From Monosiga brevicollis MX1 (taxonomy: Eukaryota > Opisthokonta > Choanoflagellata > Craspedida > Salpingoecidae), in contig NW_001865040.1 of assembly GCF_000002865.3 (NCBI RefSeq), forward strand, positions 742,905-806,904: a stretch of 64,000 nucleotides of DNA. The letters run 5' to 3'. The notes beneath the pieces were generated by a model. That model did no database searches. It was not told where the DNA came from and was given only the letters and a program-made list of their open reading frames with translations. The translations under genes were made by a program, and so were the position numbers. Below are positions 53,095-64,000 of the stretch, in pieces (the stretch's first letter is position 1; the number at the start of each line of letters is the position of its first letter).

Positions 53095-56000
53095 CTAAGC
53101 CTTGCTCTGGCTGATGTCATCCCGAGCCTGCTCAACTTGGCTAGAGGCTGAGCCCTCGTCTGACTTGTAGCGGCTCAACCATGAGTTCAAAGCCTTGACG
53201 GTGGGCTGATAGGTTGTCAAAACGCCATGCAGGAAGCCCTCGGGAAACTGCTTGGCCTTGGCACCCTCAACCACACCCTGGATGAGCTCGACGTCCACGT
53301 CCTCAGCAAGCTCTTGCTCATTGGTCAATGAAGTCAAAGCGTTGTCAATCTCGTCAACTGATGAGAATCGAAGCGCCAGGGCCTTGCTGACGGCACGGGC
53401 CTGTTTTGGGTCAGTAGTCACCTCAGGAAACTCCTTGCGCAGGTGCGCGACGACCTGGTCATAGGACATGTCCGCAGACAGCTCTGGTGCTTGTTCCGGC
53501 GCGGCGCTCTGCAGCAAGAAGAGAACATCCTGGAAGCAGAAGCGACATGGCATCATGAGGTGTGTCCACGACAACAACAAAAACCATGCGAAACGATTAA
53601 AAAATGGGCCACGCGGTGAAAAAAGTCACAAGCGGTGTGTGCGCGATCCTCTGGACAAGGGTCATCGGATGGTAGTGCATGTAATAAAAAGTTTATCATC
53701 ACATTGGATGCAGCAAGGTTGGATAAAATCATCATCTGACTCGCGCACAATCGCAAGCACTTTTTGACACGACGTGGCCACAAGGTGTTACCGACAGCAT
53801 GCCTGGCACATACCCGCTTGCTCATTTCTGACTTCAAATCACTCTCATCGTAGCGAGGGGGAAGGTACTCCTTAATGGGCTTGGGCAGTGTAGCGATGAC
53901 ATCACGAGCCAGCTTCTCTGAAGAAACATTCTTGGCTTGTTGGGCAACAGTCAGGATGAAACGAAGCACATCAATCGGCGCAAGAGCCTTCTGATAATCG
54001 CCGTTGATAAAAGAGAGGGGCAAACGCTCGTGCTGGAAGGCCTGACATGTCCCGCCAACAAAGGCCAAATGAGCAGGCGAACAGCAAATGTGTACAAAAT
54101 GGCATGGTCATCCATAAAAACTTGAGGCACTACACACAGCCACGTACAGTTGCCATGATACGTGCACAGAGTTCAGGGAACCGGGGTGCATCAAGCTTGA
54201 TGTCGGGCATGTTGCGCAGCACGTCGCTCAATCTGTGAAGCAGAATAATGTGCCCACAAACACCATGAGGCAAGCCGATAACAAGCCAAATCAAAAGCAC
54301 AGTGGTGACCACATCGCGTGCACGTGTATCAAGGGGCTCATTCACACGGGTCAGGTTAACGAGATTCAGAGAAAAGTATTCGTCAGTGCAACGTAATGCT
54401 TCAGTATTAGCATGGATATTTGGTCATCGTTCCCAGAGCCCCACGTGCACACGGAAACAATACATGCTGGTCCACGGCATGACCAGCAAGACGAGACAAA
54501 AAGAGACATAGATTTTCAACGCACCCTTGTTCAAGAGCTTCGCTTTCAAGCTTGTCAGTTGCCAGCAGATGCTCGAAGAGCTCCATGACCAAGTCTTGAT
54601 CTGCCTTCTTGAAAAAAGCCAGGCGAGTGGCCAATGAAGAGACAAAAGCCTCGTGGCCGCCCTTGACGCCAAGCTCAGACGAGCTCTCCAAAAGCAGCTC
54701 AATCTCCTTCTTGTCGGGGTTAACAATAAACTCCTTGATGCAGTTCTCGCTCTTGCGAGCCAGCTTCTCGCCCTTGACCTTGGAGTCCTCCACTTCAGTA
54801 TCCATGGAGGGCGTGGGCTCCTCCACGCCAGGCGACTCCGGAGGGGCCATCTGAAGGATAGAAAAGGAGTTGCCCACTTTGCTGTCGAAGGCCAAATGGA
54901 CAAATGATGGGGAAAAAAGGCATGAGGGGAAACAAAAGATCAGACATTGAGGTAAAGCGTGCAGGAGCTCGTACCGCTCCTCTACGGGTCCCTTGCTCTT
55001 GCCAAAGCGGTTCTTGTTGCCAAGAGCGCTGCCGGAATTATTGCTTCCGGGACGAGTCAGACGAAGTTGATTGCGATCAACGCGCTTCTCACGAGGTGCG
55101 GCCGCCTAAAAGCATTCAACACAACGGCATTGTGATGAGCTCAAAACACAATACAACGCACGATTCCCTTGTACATGTGGGCATGTGCGACTCAGAAGAC
55201 CCTTGATCAACACAGTCTCCGGCGCTGGCCATCAACAACTACTACAGACGGCAATTCCTATCTTGTAGTTCAGTCTAATTCATCAATGTCGCCCCTTGCT
55301 CGCTTTCCTTCAGTGTGCCCATTTGTATCGTTCCCATGGGTCATGCACCATGCAGACCAGATCGGGTAGAGTGTACATACCGGTGGTGCGCGTCCTCCCT
55401 TTCCGCGGTTCATCTTTCCACTCAGGCGATCCTGGGCATCTTGAGCCTTGATGCGCTCTTGCTCCTCTTGCGCCTCCTGGTGAATGTCCGCAATCTTTTT
55501 GGGGCCAGTTTGCTTGGAGGCCTTGGGTTGCCAGCTGCACGCAGATCAAAACCAAAGCAGCCGGTCAGACGTGGTACAATCACAGGGTGCGGGTACAATT
55601 CTCGTTATTGAGCGTACTTGCGCTTGCGCAGATCAACAATGTCCATGAGCATAAAGCGCAGGCGGGAAGGCATGCCGTCAGTTTTGGAGAGCTTTTCAAT
55701 GCGGGCCATGTAGTCATTCATCGCGCTCATGGCTTCCTTGGCAACATCCTCATTCGCAGTCTTGACCTCGCTCAAGCGCTCTGCAGCCACAGCAAAAGCA
55801 AGGTAAGTGGGGCTGTGTAAATAACGGATTCAACAGAACGGAAACAATACGTACTGCCAGCGGTTTCAAACAGCTTGCAAAGAGATTCCACGGCAGATTC
55901 ATCCTTGTTGTTCTGTTCCAGCAGCCGCAACAACGGCTTGATGCAGTGTTGGTGGATAATGGGGGCAGAAATCTATGTGACAAATCAAGCACGCGGATGA

Positions 56001-57979
56001 GATGCGACGCACGACCACATCACATGTCAAAAACGCTCAAAATGTGGTAAAAGTATGTGGACAACGAAAAGTAAGCCAAACGGGTGTTAAGGCACCCGCC
56101 AGCTGTCGCAGCTGCCGCAATTTTTCTTGGCCTGACACGAATGACGTGTGCAACTGAAGAGCACTCGACACAGATACCATACACCGGCCGTAATAGTTTG
56201 TGTAATATTTTGTGTAATACAGATCAAACAGTGAAGCGACGATGCAGTGCAATCGAAATCGAATGTTCAAGTGGCTTACCATGCCGCGAACGTAAAGCTC
56301 AGCAATGAACTTGATGTTACCCAAGGCCCGACGGCGAGCAATGTAGTTGTTCTCTTCCTGTTCATCAATCTCCTGCTGGCTCAAATGACCTTCAGTAGAG
56401 CCCTTGGCGGCTTCATCAGCCTCGCGCTTCCGGCGTGCTTCAAACTCAGTTTGTGTGTCGTCGGCCGCTCGGTCTTGCGTGAACTTTTGTTGACACGACG
56501 CCAGGATCAGGCTCCGGAACGTGGGCAAGACAGTCTGCTTCTTGAAAGTGGCAGTAGCCATCTTGAAGCAAAGATCAGCGTACATGCCAGAGAAGAACGG
56601 CTCGTCAATGGCCTTGCTGAAGATGGCTTCCACAAAGCTATTCAGGTCATCGCCTGTCATTGTGATGCCAATCTTGATGAGCTCATCGCTCAATTTCTCA
56701 AAGTTCTCCATGGTAATCTTGTTCAGCAATGCCTTAGTCTGGTTCAGCTGCTTCTGTTCGGTGCTGAGTTCGTCCCGTGCTTTCTTGCCATCCCAGGCGT
56801 TCTCGCCCTTCTTCAAAGGCACAACGGCTGAATTAATGCGGATGATTTTCTTGCCGGGGCGGCGCCCACTCTGGTTATCGGTCTTGACGAAGCTGAGCTC
56901 GTTGACGCCGCCGCCGCTGACGCCACGAGATCCGCGGCCCTTGCCTCGACTTCCACCCTTGTTGCTCGAAACACGCACCACCTGTTCTGGCGGCTCGCTT
57001 GAGCCCTTGAGCTGTGCAAACAAGTTCTCCGACTCGGCATCGGCCTGATGCAACACACGTGGCTCGCCCGTCAAGATGCGGGACATCTGAAGGCGGAACT
57101 GTAGGAGAAAGTTGATATCGTAGTCCTTGGGTGCGTTGGGATCTGATGTGGCCGGGTTAAAGTTTGTGGTACCATAACGCAGCACACTATAGATGTTGTC
57201 ACCCTCGTCCTCGTCGGCCACGGCCGTCGTGTCGGAGGAGATGGATGCCTTCAAGTCATCCTTGGGCTCATCCTTGGCGGGCTCGGGAGCGGGCTCGGTA
57301 ACAGCAGCAGCAGCAGCAGCAGCAGCAGTTGTCTCGGTTGTCTGCTTGACGGGTGCTGCTGTTGGCTCAGCGGCAGGTGCAGCAGCTGCCTTGGGCTCCT
57401 CCTTGGGCGCAGTGTTGATCTCAGGTGCAGGCACTGCCACGGGCTGAGGTGCCTCCTGTGCCATCACTGGCGCAGGGACAGGAGCCGGGTCGGGGTCTTC
57501 AATCTTGAGGGGTCGGCGTGCCTTAGTCGTTTGTGGCGTCAAAACAGCAGGGGCCGGTGATGCGGCTGGCTCTGGTGCCGCTGTTGCGGTAGAACGGACA
57601 GGGGTAGATGCCGCACTCTCTGACTGAATCTGAAGGGACTCCCCAGTCTTGGGATCAACAATCGCAAGGGTCTTCTTAGCGCGTTGTGGGGTTTGGCTTG
57701 ACGTGGGGGTTCGCGGAGACGAAACAAACGGCGGCGCGTAGTTTTGATGCTGCATGCCATAAGGCGGATAGGGCTGCTGGCCATAGCCTTGAGGGATGCC
57801 GCTGAACCCCATGGGCACCGCCTGGCCGTTTACCTGTGGAAACTGAGGCGCCAAAACAAGGAAAAACACTGTGTGAGTCAGTCGCCAACTTTCTCAGACC
57901 AACAAAAATCTGCGTGCAATCCGACATTCGCAAGCGCTTGTTGACCTACCATGCCATTGCTGGCACCAGGTCGGGACAT
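53095..57979 (-). CDS. EIF4G: Translation initiation factor eIF4G
   Basis: About nine exons from ATG 57979 (MSRPGASNGM). The second exon gives a Gly/Tyr/Pro-rich segment and a long Ala/Pro/Glu-rich disordered region. The eIF4E-binding motif YDINFLLQF (YxxxxL-phi) follows at about 57100-57120. An RG-rich basic patch precedes the MIF4G domain (NKITMENFEKLSDELIKIG, EPFFSGMYADLCFKMA, NYIARRRALGNIKFIAELYV, SRLRFMLMDIVDLRK). The MA3 domain then spans KSENCIKEFIVNPDKKEIEL to LDAPRFPELCARIMATV. A C-terminal helical region (53095-53580) is acidic and ends DDISQSKA; it is shorter than the W2 domain of human eIF4G1. The protein bridges eIF4E, eIF4A and eIF3 at the cap. Confidence 0.92.
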
Positions 57980-58793
57980 GGTAGCGATGGCCTGTGCTAT
58001 AGTACTCCTCCAATCCGCCTCGGTAAGGGCCGAGACGAGCTCAAAATGGTCAAAAGGGTTGGGGGAGGGGGGGGGGGGGAAGGGGAGAGGTACTCGAGAG
58101 GTGTTTGGATGTGTGAGGCCGGGGCCTTTGGAAATGGCAGTCATCAACCCACACGCCAAGCTTGAGTTAATCTTTTAAAAGGGAAGCAAGACCATGCGGG
58201 CTGAACGCGTGCAGGTAGAGGGCAACGTGGTCGTTTCTCCCTTTTCTTTCTCTTCTTCTGCATTTGCCATGCGTGCGTGTGAGTGAGTGAGCCGTTAAAA
58301 CTGAATTGTTCAAGTCCATTTTTTCCCATTTTCTCTATTCAGATCAGGTGTACGTTGCAGACTTGCCCGACCACGAGTGCAGATGCAAAACGCAAAACGC
58401 GACAGCTTTAGTAGGGTTTTGATCGGCTGTGATGACAATCTTGTTTCTTTTGTGATTATTGATGCAGGAAAGCTCAAAGTCGATCAACGGCAGAACAGGA
58501 GCATGGCTCCCAAACGATGCACGACGGGCCGACAAGCCAGCATGAAGACCCAAAGAGGTGTTTCAGCCGGAAGAAAACCCAACAAAGCCAGACAAGCCAA
58601 CTAGACGATCCCATACATCAATCCCGTGAACCATGCCATACCAGCCATCTGATATGGAAATAGGAGACAGGAAAAGACAGGGTGTCCTTCAAAAAAACGA
58701 TCCGCATGCAACGCGCTGGCTTATCGTGCAAGAACAAGAGTCCACATCAACAAGGTCCAGGTGTAGCCGATAGGGCGTGCAAATGAGCGTTAT
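57980..58793. other. eIF4G promoter / ISWI 3' region
   Basis: No gene is recognised in 0.8 kb. A poly(G) tract (about 58062-58081) lies about 85 bp upstream of the eIF4G ATG. Confidence 0.5.
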
Positions 58794-59604
58794 CTACTTT
58801 TTGCCCTTCTTCTTGCTGCTGCCACCTTTGCCGGCCTTGGACTTGGAAGATCCACCAGACTTGGGCTTCGGCGAGGCGGCCTGGGAAGAGCCCTTTGAAG
58901 AAGCCTTCTTGCCATTACCCGATTGGCTCTACGCACCCCAAAAGCAACAAGTGAGGCTGAGGCGATGGGTGCAAGTTGGATGCTGAATTGACGGCCTGGA
59001 ATCCACCAATGTGTCCCTCATGAGCGAGTTGGTTGCGTACACCACGAGGTAAATCTCACCTTGCTTCGCTTCGTGGGCGGCTCTTCCTCCTCCTCATCCT
59101 CCTCCTTGTCCTTGCCCTTGCCCTTGCTCTTGCTAGCTGGCTTCATCTCCTTCTCCACCAGGTTAATGAGCGTCGTTGCCCGGCGCTGAAGCTCAACGCT
59201 TGTGCGTGACTTGATAAACCAGTCGAAGCGAAACAGCGGCTCGTTGCGAATCTACACCCGCAAGCACAACCCACCACATGACATTGATCGGAAATGAGTG
59301 CATTCCACGATATGGCTTCAAGCTTTCCTAGCCAAAACCAATGCTGAAGCACAGGACACACCTGGCGTCGAAGCTCATCATACACGTGGTCGTGATCGTA
59401 ACCCAGACGCTGCAAAAAGCAAATGATGTAGCGGTCTTCCTCCTCCGTATAGTTCTTGCCGCGGTTGCCGCCATAATTGATGGTGAGGCGATGGAATGGG
59501 TGTGGCGTTGACTTGACCTTCTTGTCCAAGGCGCTCTGCACTTCGATGCGCCGATTGATCTTGTGCTCGCCCCGCTCAATTTGAGCTATTTGAGATCGCG
59601 CCAC

Positions 59605-59686
<82 letters not shown>

Positions 59687-62600
59687 CACACACACACATG
59701 CACACACACATGCACACACACACATGCACACACACATGCACACACACATGCACACACACACACACACACACATATCACGATCAACCACATCACGATCAAC
59801 CACGCTATGCCATCAAGACCCAAACATACCTTCCACCCAACAAGCTTCTGATGCGCCAAGATTTCTCGCTCCAACAAATTGGGCAGCTCGAGTGGGTAAA
59901 ACTGAAACTGCTCAATCTTGGGCATCTTTGGTGGCTTCGGTGGCTAAAAGTTGAAAGAGCAGACAGGGGCGGTGAATCAATCACCGCGCAAAGTCAGCGG
60001 CGTGCTGCATGCCGCTCCATGTAATCGGAACGGCCTGAACGGAAAGGCAGCACAAGCGTGCCATGGGCTCCAAAGCCTAAAGATGGAATGCATCTGGGTG
60101 TGACAAACCTTGGGGGCCTTGGGCTCGACAGCCATTTTCATAAGCTCACTGAAGACCTTGTTTTCGTTGTAGTTGACGTTTCGCTCACGCTTGGGCGGAG
60201 CAATCCAATTCATCGCCGTCTGTTGCCGGCGCTTTGCGGCATAATCCTCGCCTTCAAACTCAAGGACGCTTGTTCTGCAAAAGTCAAAGAAAACACGATC
60301 AGGGCATGTTAAAAAAAAAAACTGCTGATGAGCGCGACGTTGGCCGGCCGAGAGCAGCAGCGTGCAACGTACGACGTGTCAAAAGTGAGGGAGGACAGGC
60401 TCTCCAAGTCGTTGAGACCCAGCTTCTTGATTTTTTCGTTGAATTCAGCTGTCTTCTCCGTGCCTCGGGCGAGAATGGCATCAATGTCCTCGTCTGTAAT
60501 GTTGTTTTCGGTGCTCTTGAACATTTGGTCAGCACCAAACTGGATCATGGAGAGCATTTCATCCTTGCCGAGCTGTTTCTGCTGTTGGGCGAGGCGGCCT
60601 TGCTGGATGACCATGGCGTCCAATCGCAGCTTCATCTCGGCCTTCTCGACAATGCGCTCCTCCACTGTACCTTCGGTAATGAGGCGGAAGATGCGAACCT
60701 ACACAAACGCATCAAATAAGACAAAACAGCGAATGCTAGAAACGTATGTACGACGTCCCGCTTTGTAAGCGTCTGACAGAAAACACAGCAGAATTGGGCG
60801 CCGTGCATTCGGGTGATCCCGAGATGACTAATTGAAGTGCAAAGCTTCGATACCTGCTTCTTTTGACCAATACGATGTGCACGGTCCTGAGCCTGCAGAT
60901 CCATTTGAGGGTTCCAATCGCTACACCAAGTGTGCAAGCATAGCAACTTGAGGAAAAGGCCCTGTATTTTATTTGGGTGTGCCACCATCGCCGTACAAAA
61001 CCCATGATACCAGCACAACCGCACCTGTCAAACAAAATGACCACGTCGGCTGTCGCCAGATTGATACCCAGGCCGCCAGCGCGGGTGGACAGCATGAAGA
61101 TGAATTTTTCGCTGTTTTCCTTGTTGTATTCGTCGATCATCTCATTTCGCACGTCATGCGAAGTCTGCGCAATTTCGATGATGAGACAGAGACAAACTGC
61201 AGCTCCCTTGCCCCAACGAAAAGGCCATGAAGGGCCACAACGCACCGAGCCGTCAATACGACAGTAGTTGTAGTTGCGCCACCAGCAGTAGTCTTCCAAA
61301 ATGTCAAGCATTCGCGTCATCTATGTGGGTTGAAGAAAAAAAATGGTGCCACAAGGCCATGCCATTAGATTGCATGGTACCAACTGCGTTGGTGGAGTGC
61401 AAGGTGCAAGGCTTGAACCTGGCTGAAAATGAGAACTCGAGATCCTTGCTCCTGAAGCTTTTTGAGAAGCTTGTCTAAAACGAGCATCTTCCCACAGTTG
61501 TCGATCAAATGCTGGTCCGTTGTGAACGGAGGGCCTGCAGTCGTGGGAAACGTTTTGTGTGAGTGGAATTGACTGGTGTGTATGACATGGTGACCGCCCG
61601 GCACAAGGGAAGACAGAGGTACGCAGGGAGACGTGTCCGTGCTCAAAAGTCTCCGCCCCTGAAGTACACTAGTGCGACACGTTTTTGACACCTCTTTCCA
61701 GACCTGGACCTGACCTCGATCCCATCTGCCTGCTTGGCTTGGTTCGGACCAGCTCGGCAGAATCAGACACACAACTCACCGGGCTCAGCGCCATCAAAAA
61801 GGTAGGGGTGATTACAGCATTTGCGGAGCTGCATCAGGATGTTGAGAAGCCGCATCTTCTCCATCTTGCCGGCGCCGTTCACGGCTTCAATGTCTTTGGC
61901 CAGAATCTTCTTGTACCAGTCACGTTGCATGCGACTGAGGCCAACGTAGACCTTGGTCTCAATTTTTGGCTTGAGAGACTTTTCGACCTCCTTCTTCAGA
62001 CTACATGCACAACCAGACGCGTGGTGAGCATAGCCGCGTCGCAACGGCTCACGGCAGGCATACTCAGAACGACAAACAGACCGGCGCAGTAAAAACGGCT
62101 TCAAAATGGCATGCAGCTTGTGAATCATGTCATTTTGCTGATGGATGTCCTCTGTCTTGAAGTAACTGTCAAAGTCCTCGCTCGAAGAGAAGACATCTGG
62201 TAACAAAAAGTTGAGCAGTGCCCACAGCTCGTGGAGGTTATTTTGCAACGGCGTGCCTGTGATGAGCAGGCTATCGCCCGGCAGGTTTGAGCAACGTGAG
62301 AGGTGTTCTAGACGGGCAGGTCGTCTGATTGACCAGTCATCCCTGGCATGGCGGCCACGTTGGCAGTGGCGAGTCCATCAACGCGCCGGCCTTTTGAGAA
62401 CGTACCGGCGACGGCTACGGATCTCACGCAAGACGAGAGACAACTTGGAGTTCTCGTTTTTGATGCGGTGAGCTTCGTCGATCACAATGTACTGCCAGAT
62501 GAACTTGCGCAGGGTAGACTTTTCCCGCAAGCACATTTCGTAAGAAGTCACGAGACAATCCCACTTGGCCGGCAGGATCGTGTCCTGGATCAGCTGGGCC

Positions 62601-64000
62601 TGCATGGACACAAACGTTACTGGCATGAGATGGTGGACGCGGTGACACCTGTACGGCTATAGCCGAAAACGGAGCGGGGTAGGCTACGCACACGCGCGTC
62701 CTTGTCGCCGCGCAGGCAGACAGCCTTGAGTGAGGGGCACCAGCGGCCCAGTTCCCGCATCCAGTTGCCGACTGTCGACTTGGGCACCAAGAGTAGAAAC
62801 GGGCCATTCATGCCCTCAAAGTTCTTCAAGTAGCCCAACAAACTAATTGTCTGCAGAGTCTTGCCAAGACCCTGCGAAATGGTCATCACACATCAATGAG
62901 GTGTGCGAGGTCGCCAAACACGGCGCGGGAAGACCGATGAACCAGAGATTGGACAAAAGCCAGCTCATTGGCTGACGCTGTCAAGGTGGCCAAACAACAG
63001 ACGCACCATTTCATCAGCCAGGATACCTCCCATGGCGTGTGTGTGCAGGTTGACGAGCCAATTGAGGCCGCGCAGCTGATAGTCACGCATTGTACCACCC
63101 GTAATGTCTACAGGCATGACCCAGCGTGACCACCATTGCAAGGAGGCAACGCGCATTATGGTCGTTGTGAGCCAACCCACTCCAGCGGGGCTCGGCCAGC
63201 GGGGGTGCACAAAAAGAATATGGCAACGAAAGTCAACGTACAAGCGGGAGAGGCATCGAAATGCACGGCATTCAGCTCCTCCTGACCATCCGCCTCAGCC
63301 GCTTCCCTGTAATCGAGACCAGTCCATCCCGTTGATAAGTGATGCATCGTGAGTACGTGACAATGGCACCCCAAGCACCTGTCCCTGTGGCCTGTGTGAG
63401 CGCAGGATCGAGCAACGTACTCTTGCAGCATCTCCTCATCCTCCTCCTTCTCTGTCTTGCGGTGGCGGCGACTCTGATCCCTGTGTGCGATGCATGAGAT
63501 GATGAGAATGGAAAACAGCAGCAGATGGGCCGGAGTTGCTGTGCAATGTGGCATCGCACGTTGTGTTGGCCGCCGCTGCTTGGCCTTCGTGGCCGGTGCC
63601 CTTGGTGAGGGCGTTGATCAACGGCTGAAGGCGTTGGACTGAGCCAAGCTCGGACAGCTGTTCAAACAGGTTGGTCTCCTCTTTAAGGTAGCGAATGCGC
63701 TTGTTTTGATCGTTTTCCTGCATCCATCCCGGGCAAGAAGGAGCGATGCGAGCAACTAATAAGACCCAGGTGACGCTTGGGCGGTGCCTTGAGACTGCGG
63801 CATGGATGCTCGGGACTGCGACACAGATGCACGAATCGAAGGCTGATAGGGCCACCAATCCTGAGATGGGCTAGGCGTGATGCTTACCATATCAGCGGCT
63901 GTGCGTTCGTTGCGCTGTTCCAGCGGTTCGTACACGCTATCATCGTGGGCTACTTCGTCGCTAGCGCTGGCCGTTTGGCCCGACTACAAGCAATCCCCTG
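58794..64000 (-). CDS. SMARCA5: ISWI chromatin-remodelling ATPase (SMARCA5/SNF2H type), 5' partial
   Basis: The gene runs off the right end of the window, so the start is not seen. In order from 63.9 kb: [34 protein letters not shown] (AutoN-like), [33 protein letters not shown] (Walker A), [33 protein letters not shown] (DEAH), [58 protein letters not shown] and [13 protein letters not shown]. The C-terminal part has GEDY and [20 protein letters not shown] (HAND), then jumps after HQKLVGWK to [13 protein letters not shown] ([25 protein letters not shown]). About 110 residues (end of HAND plus SANT) are absent, at a (CA)n tract. The tail is Lys-rich, and the stop is at 58794-58796. The protein slides nucleosomes in ISWI complexes. 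Confidence 0.93.
59606..59773. repeat. (CA)n / CACACATG microsatellite at the ISWI discontinuity
   Basis: About 168 bp of CA units, with CACACATG variants in the second half, lie in the 244-bp interval (59586-59829) where the SANT-coding exon(s) should be. Confidence 0.95.

Noticed and set aside
59563-60024. Frames coding long His-Thr or Cys-Val repeats over CA microsatellites (also at 13.8, 26.0 and 49.4 kb)
   Set aside because: They only translate dinucleotide repeats inside introns or intergenic DNA.

Overview
This is nuclear DNA of a compact, intron-rich eukaryote. The evidence is about two dozen housekeeping genes split by short introns (mostly 40-300 bp, donors often GTACGT, GTATGT or GTGCGT), a cytosolic-type tRNA-Leu, no operons, and about one gene per 2.5 kb on both strands. 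The gene mix (WASH-complex subunit, TRIP4/ASC-1, cyclin A, MKP-like phosphatase, ependymin-related protein, IQCH homologue, SLC19 carrier, and a large secreted-type protein with IPT and Calx-beta domains) points to a unicellular holozoan. A choanoflagellate such as Monosiga is the best guess. That placement is inference; no alignment was run. Exon limits below were read by hand from splice signals, phase and remembered protein families. || Layout: 1-3478 is the 3' part of a repeat-rich extracellular-type gene. 4.4-8.3 kb holds LSM5, RPS25 and UDP-glucose dehydrogenase. 9.2-14.2 kb holds an IQCH-like gene and a secreted ependymin-related protein. 14.7-22 kb holds LTV1, WASHC3, a His/Pro-rich orphan and mitochondrial bL34. 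22-34 kb holds UBA3, a putatively myristoylated rhodanese plus dual-specificity phosphatase, the PP2A scaffold subunit and cyclin A. 34.9-41.6 kb holds EXOSC5, TYW3, a RING-PHD protein and an SLC19 carrier. 42.3-49.6 kb holds CDC34/UBE2R, TRIP4, a double zinc-finger FYVE-like protein and tRNA-Leu(UAA). 49.9-64 kb holds a CaaX small GTPase, a small orphan, eIF4G and an ISWI ATPase cut by the window end. || Functional themes are translation and ribosome production (RPS25, LTV1, eIF4G, bL34m, TYW3, tRNA-Leu), RNA decay (LSM5, EXOSC5), ubiquitin/NEDD8 (UBA3, CDC34, RING-PHD) and cell cycle/signalling (cyclin A, PP2A-A, MKP-like). Neighbours share no obvious pathway. || Most notable: (1) a GTCTC-type motif repeated at exactly 10-bp spacing beside TGACGT in two divergent promoters, with a looser cluster in a third; (2) two essential genes (PP2A scaffold, ISWI) in which a conserved coding block of about 75-110 residues is absent exactly where a (TG)n microsatellite sits, with non-matching splice phases; (3) several uncommon domain or motif arrangements in signalling and ubiquitin proteins.
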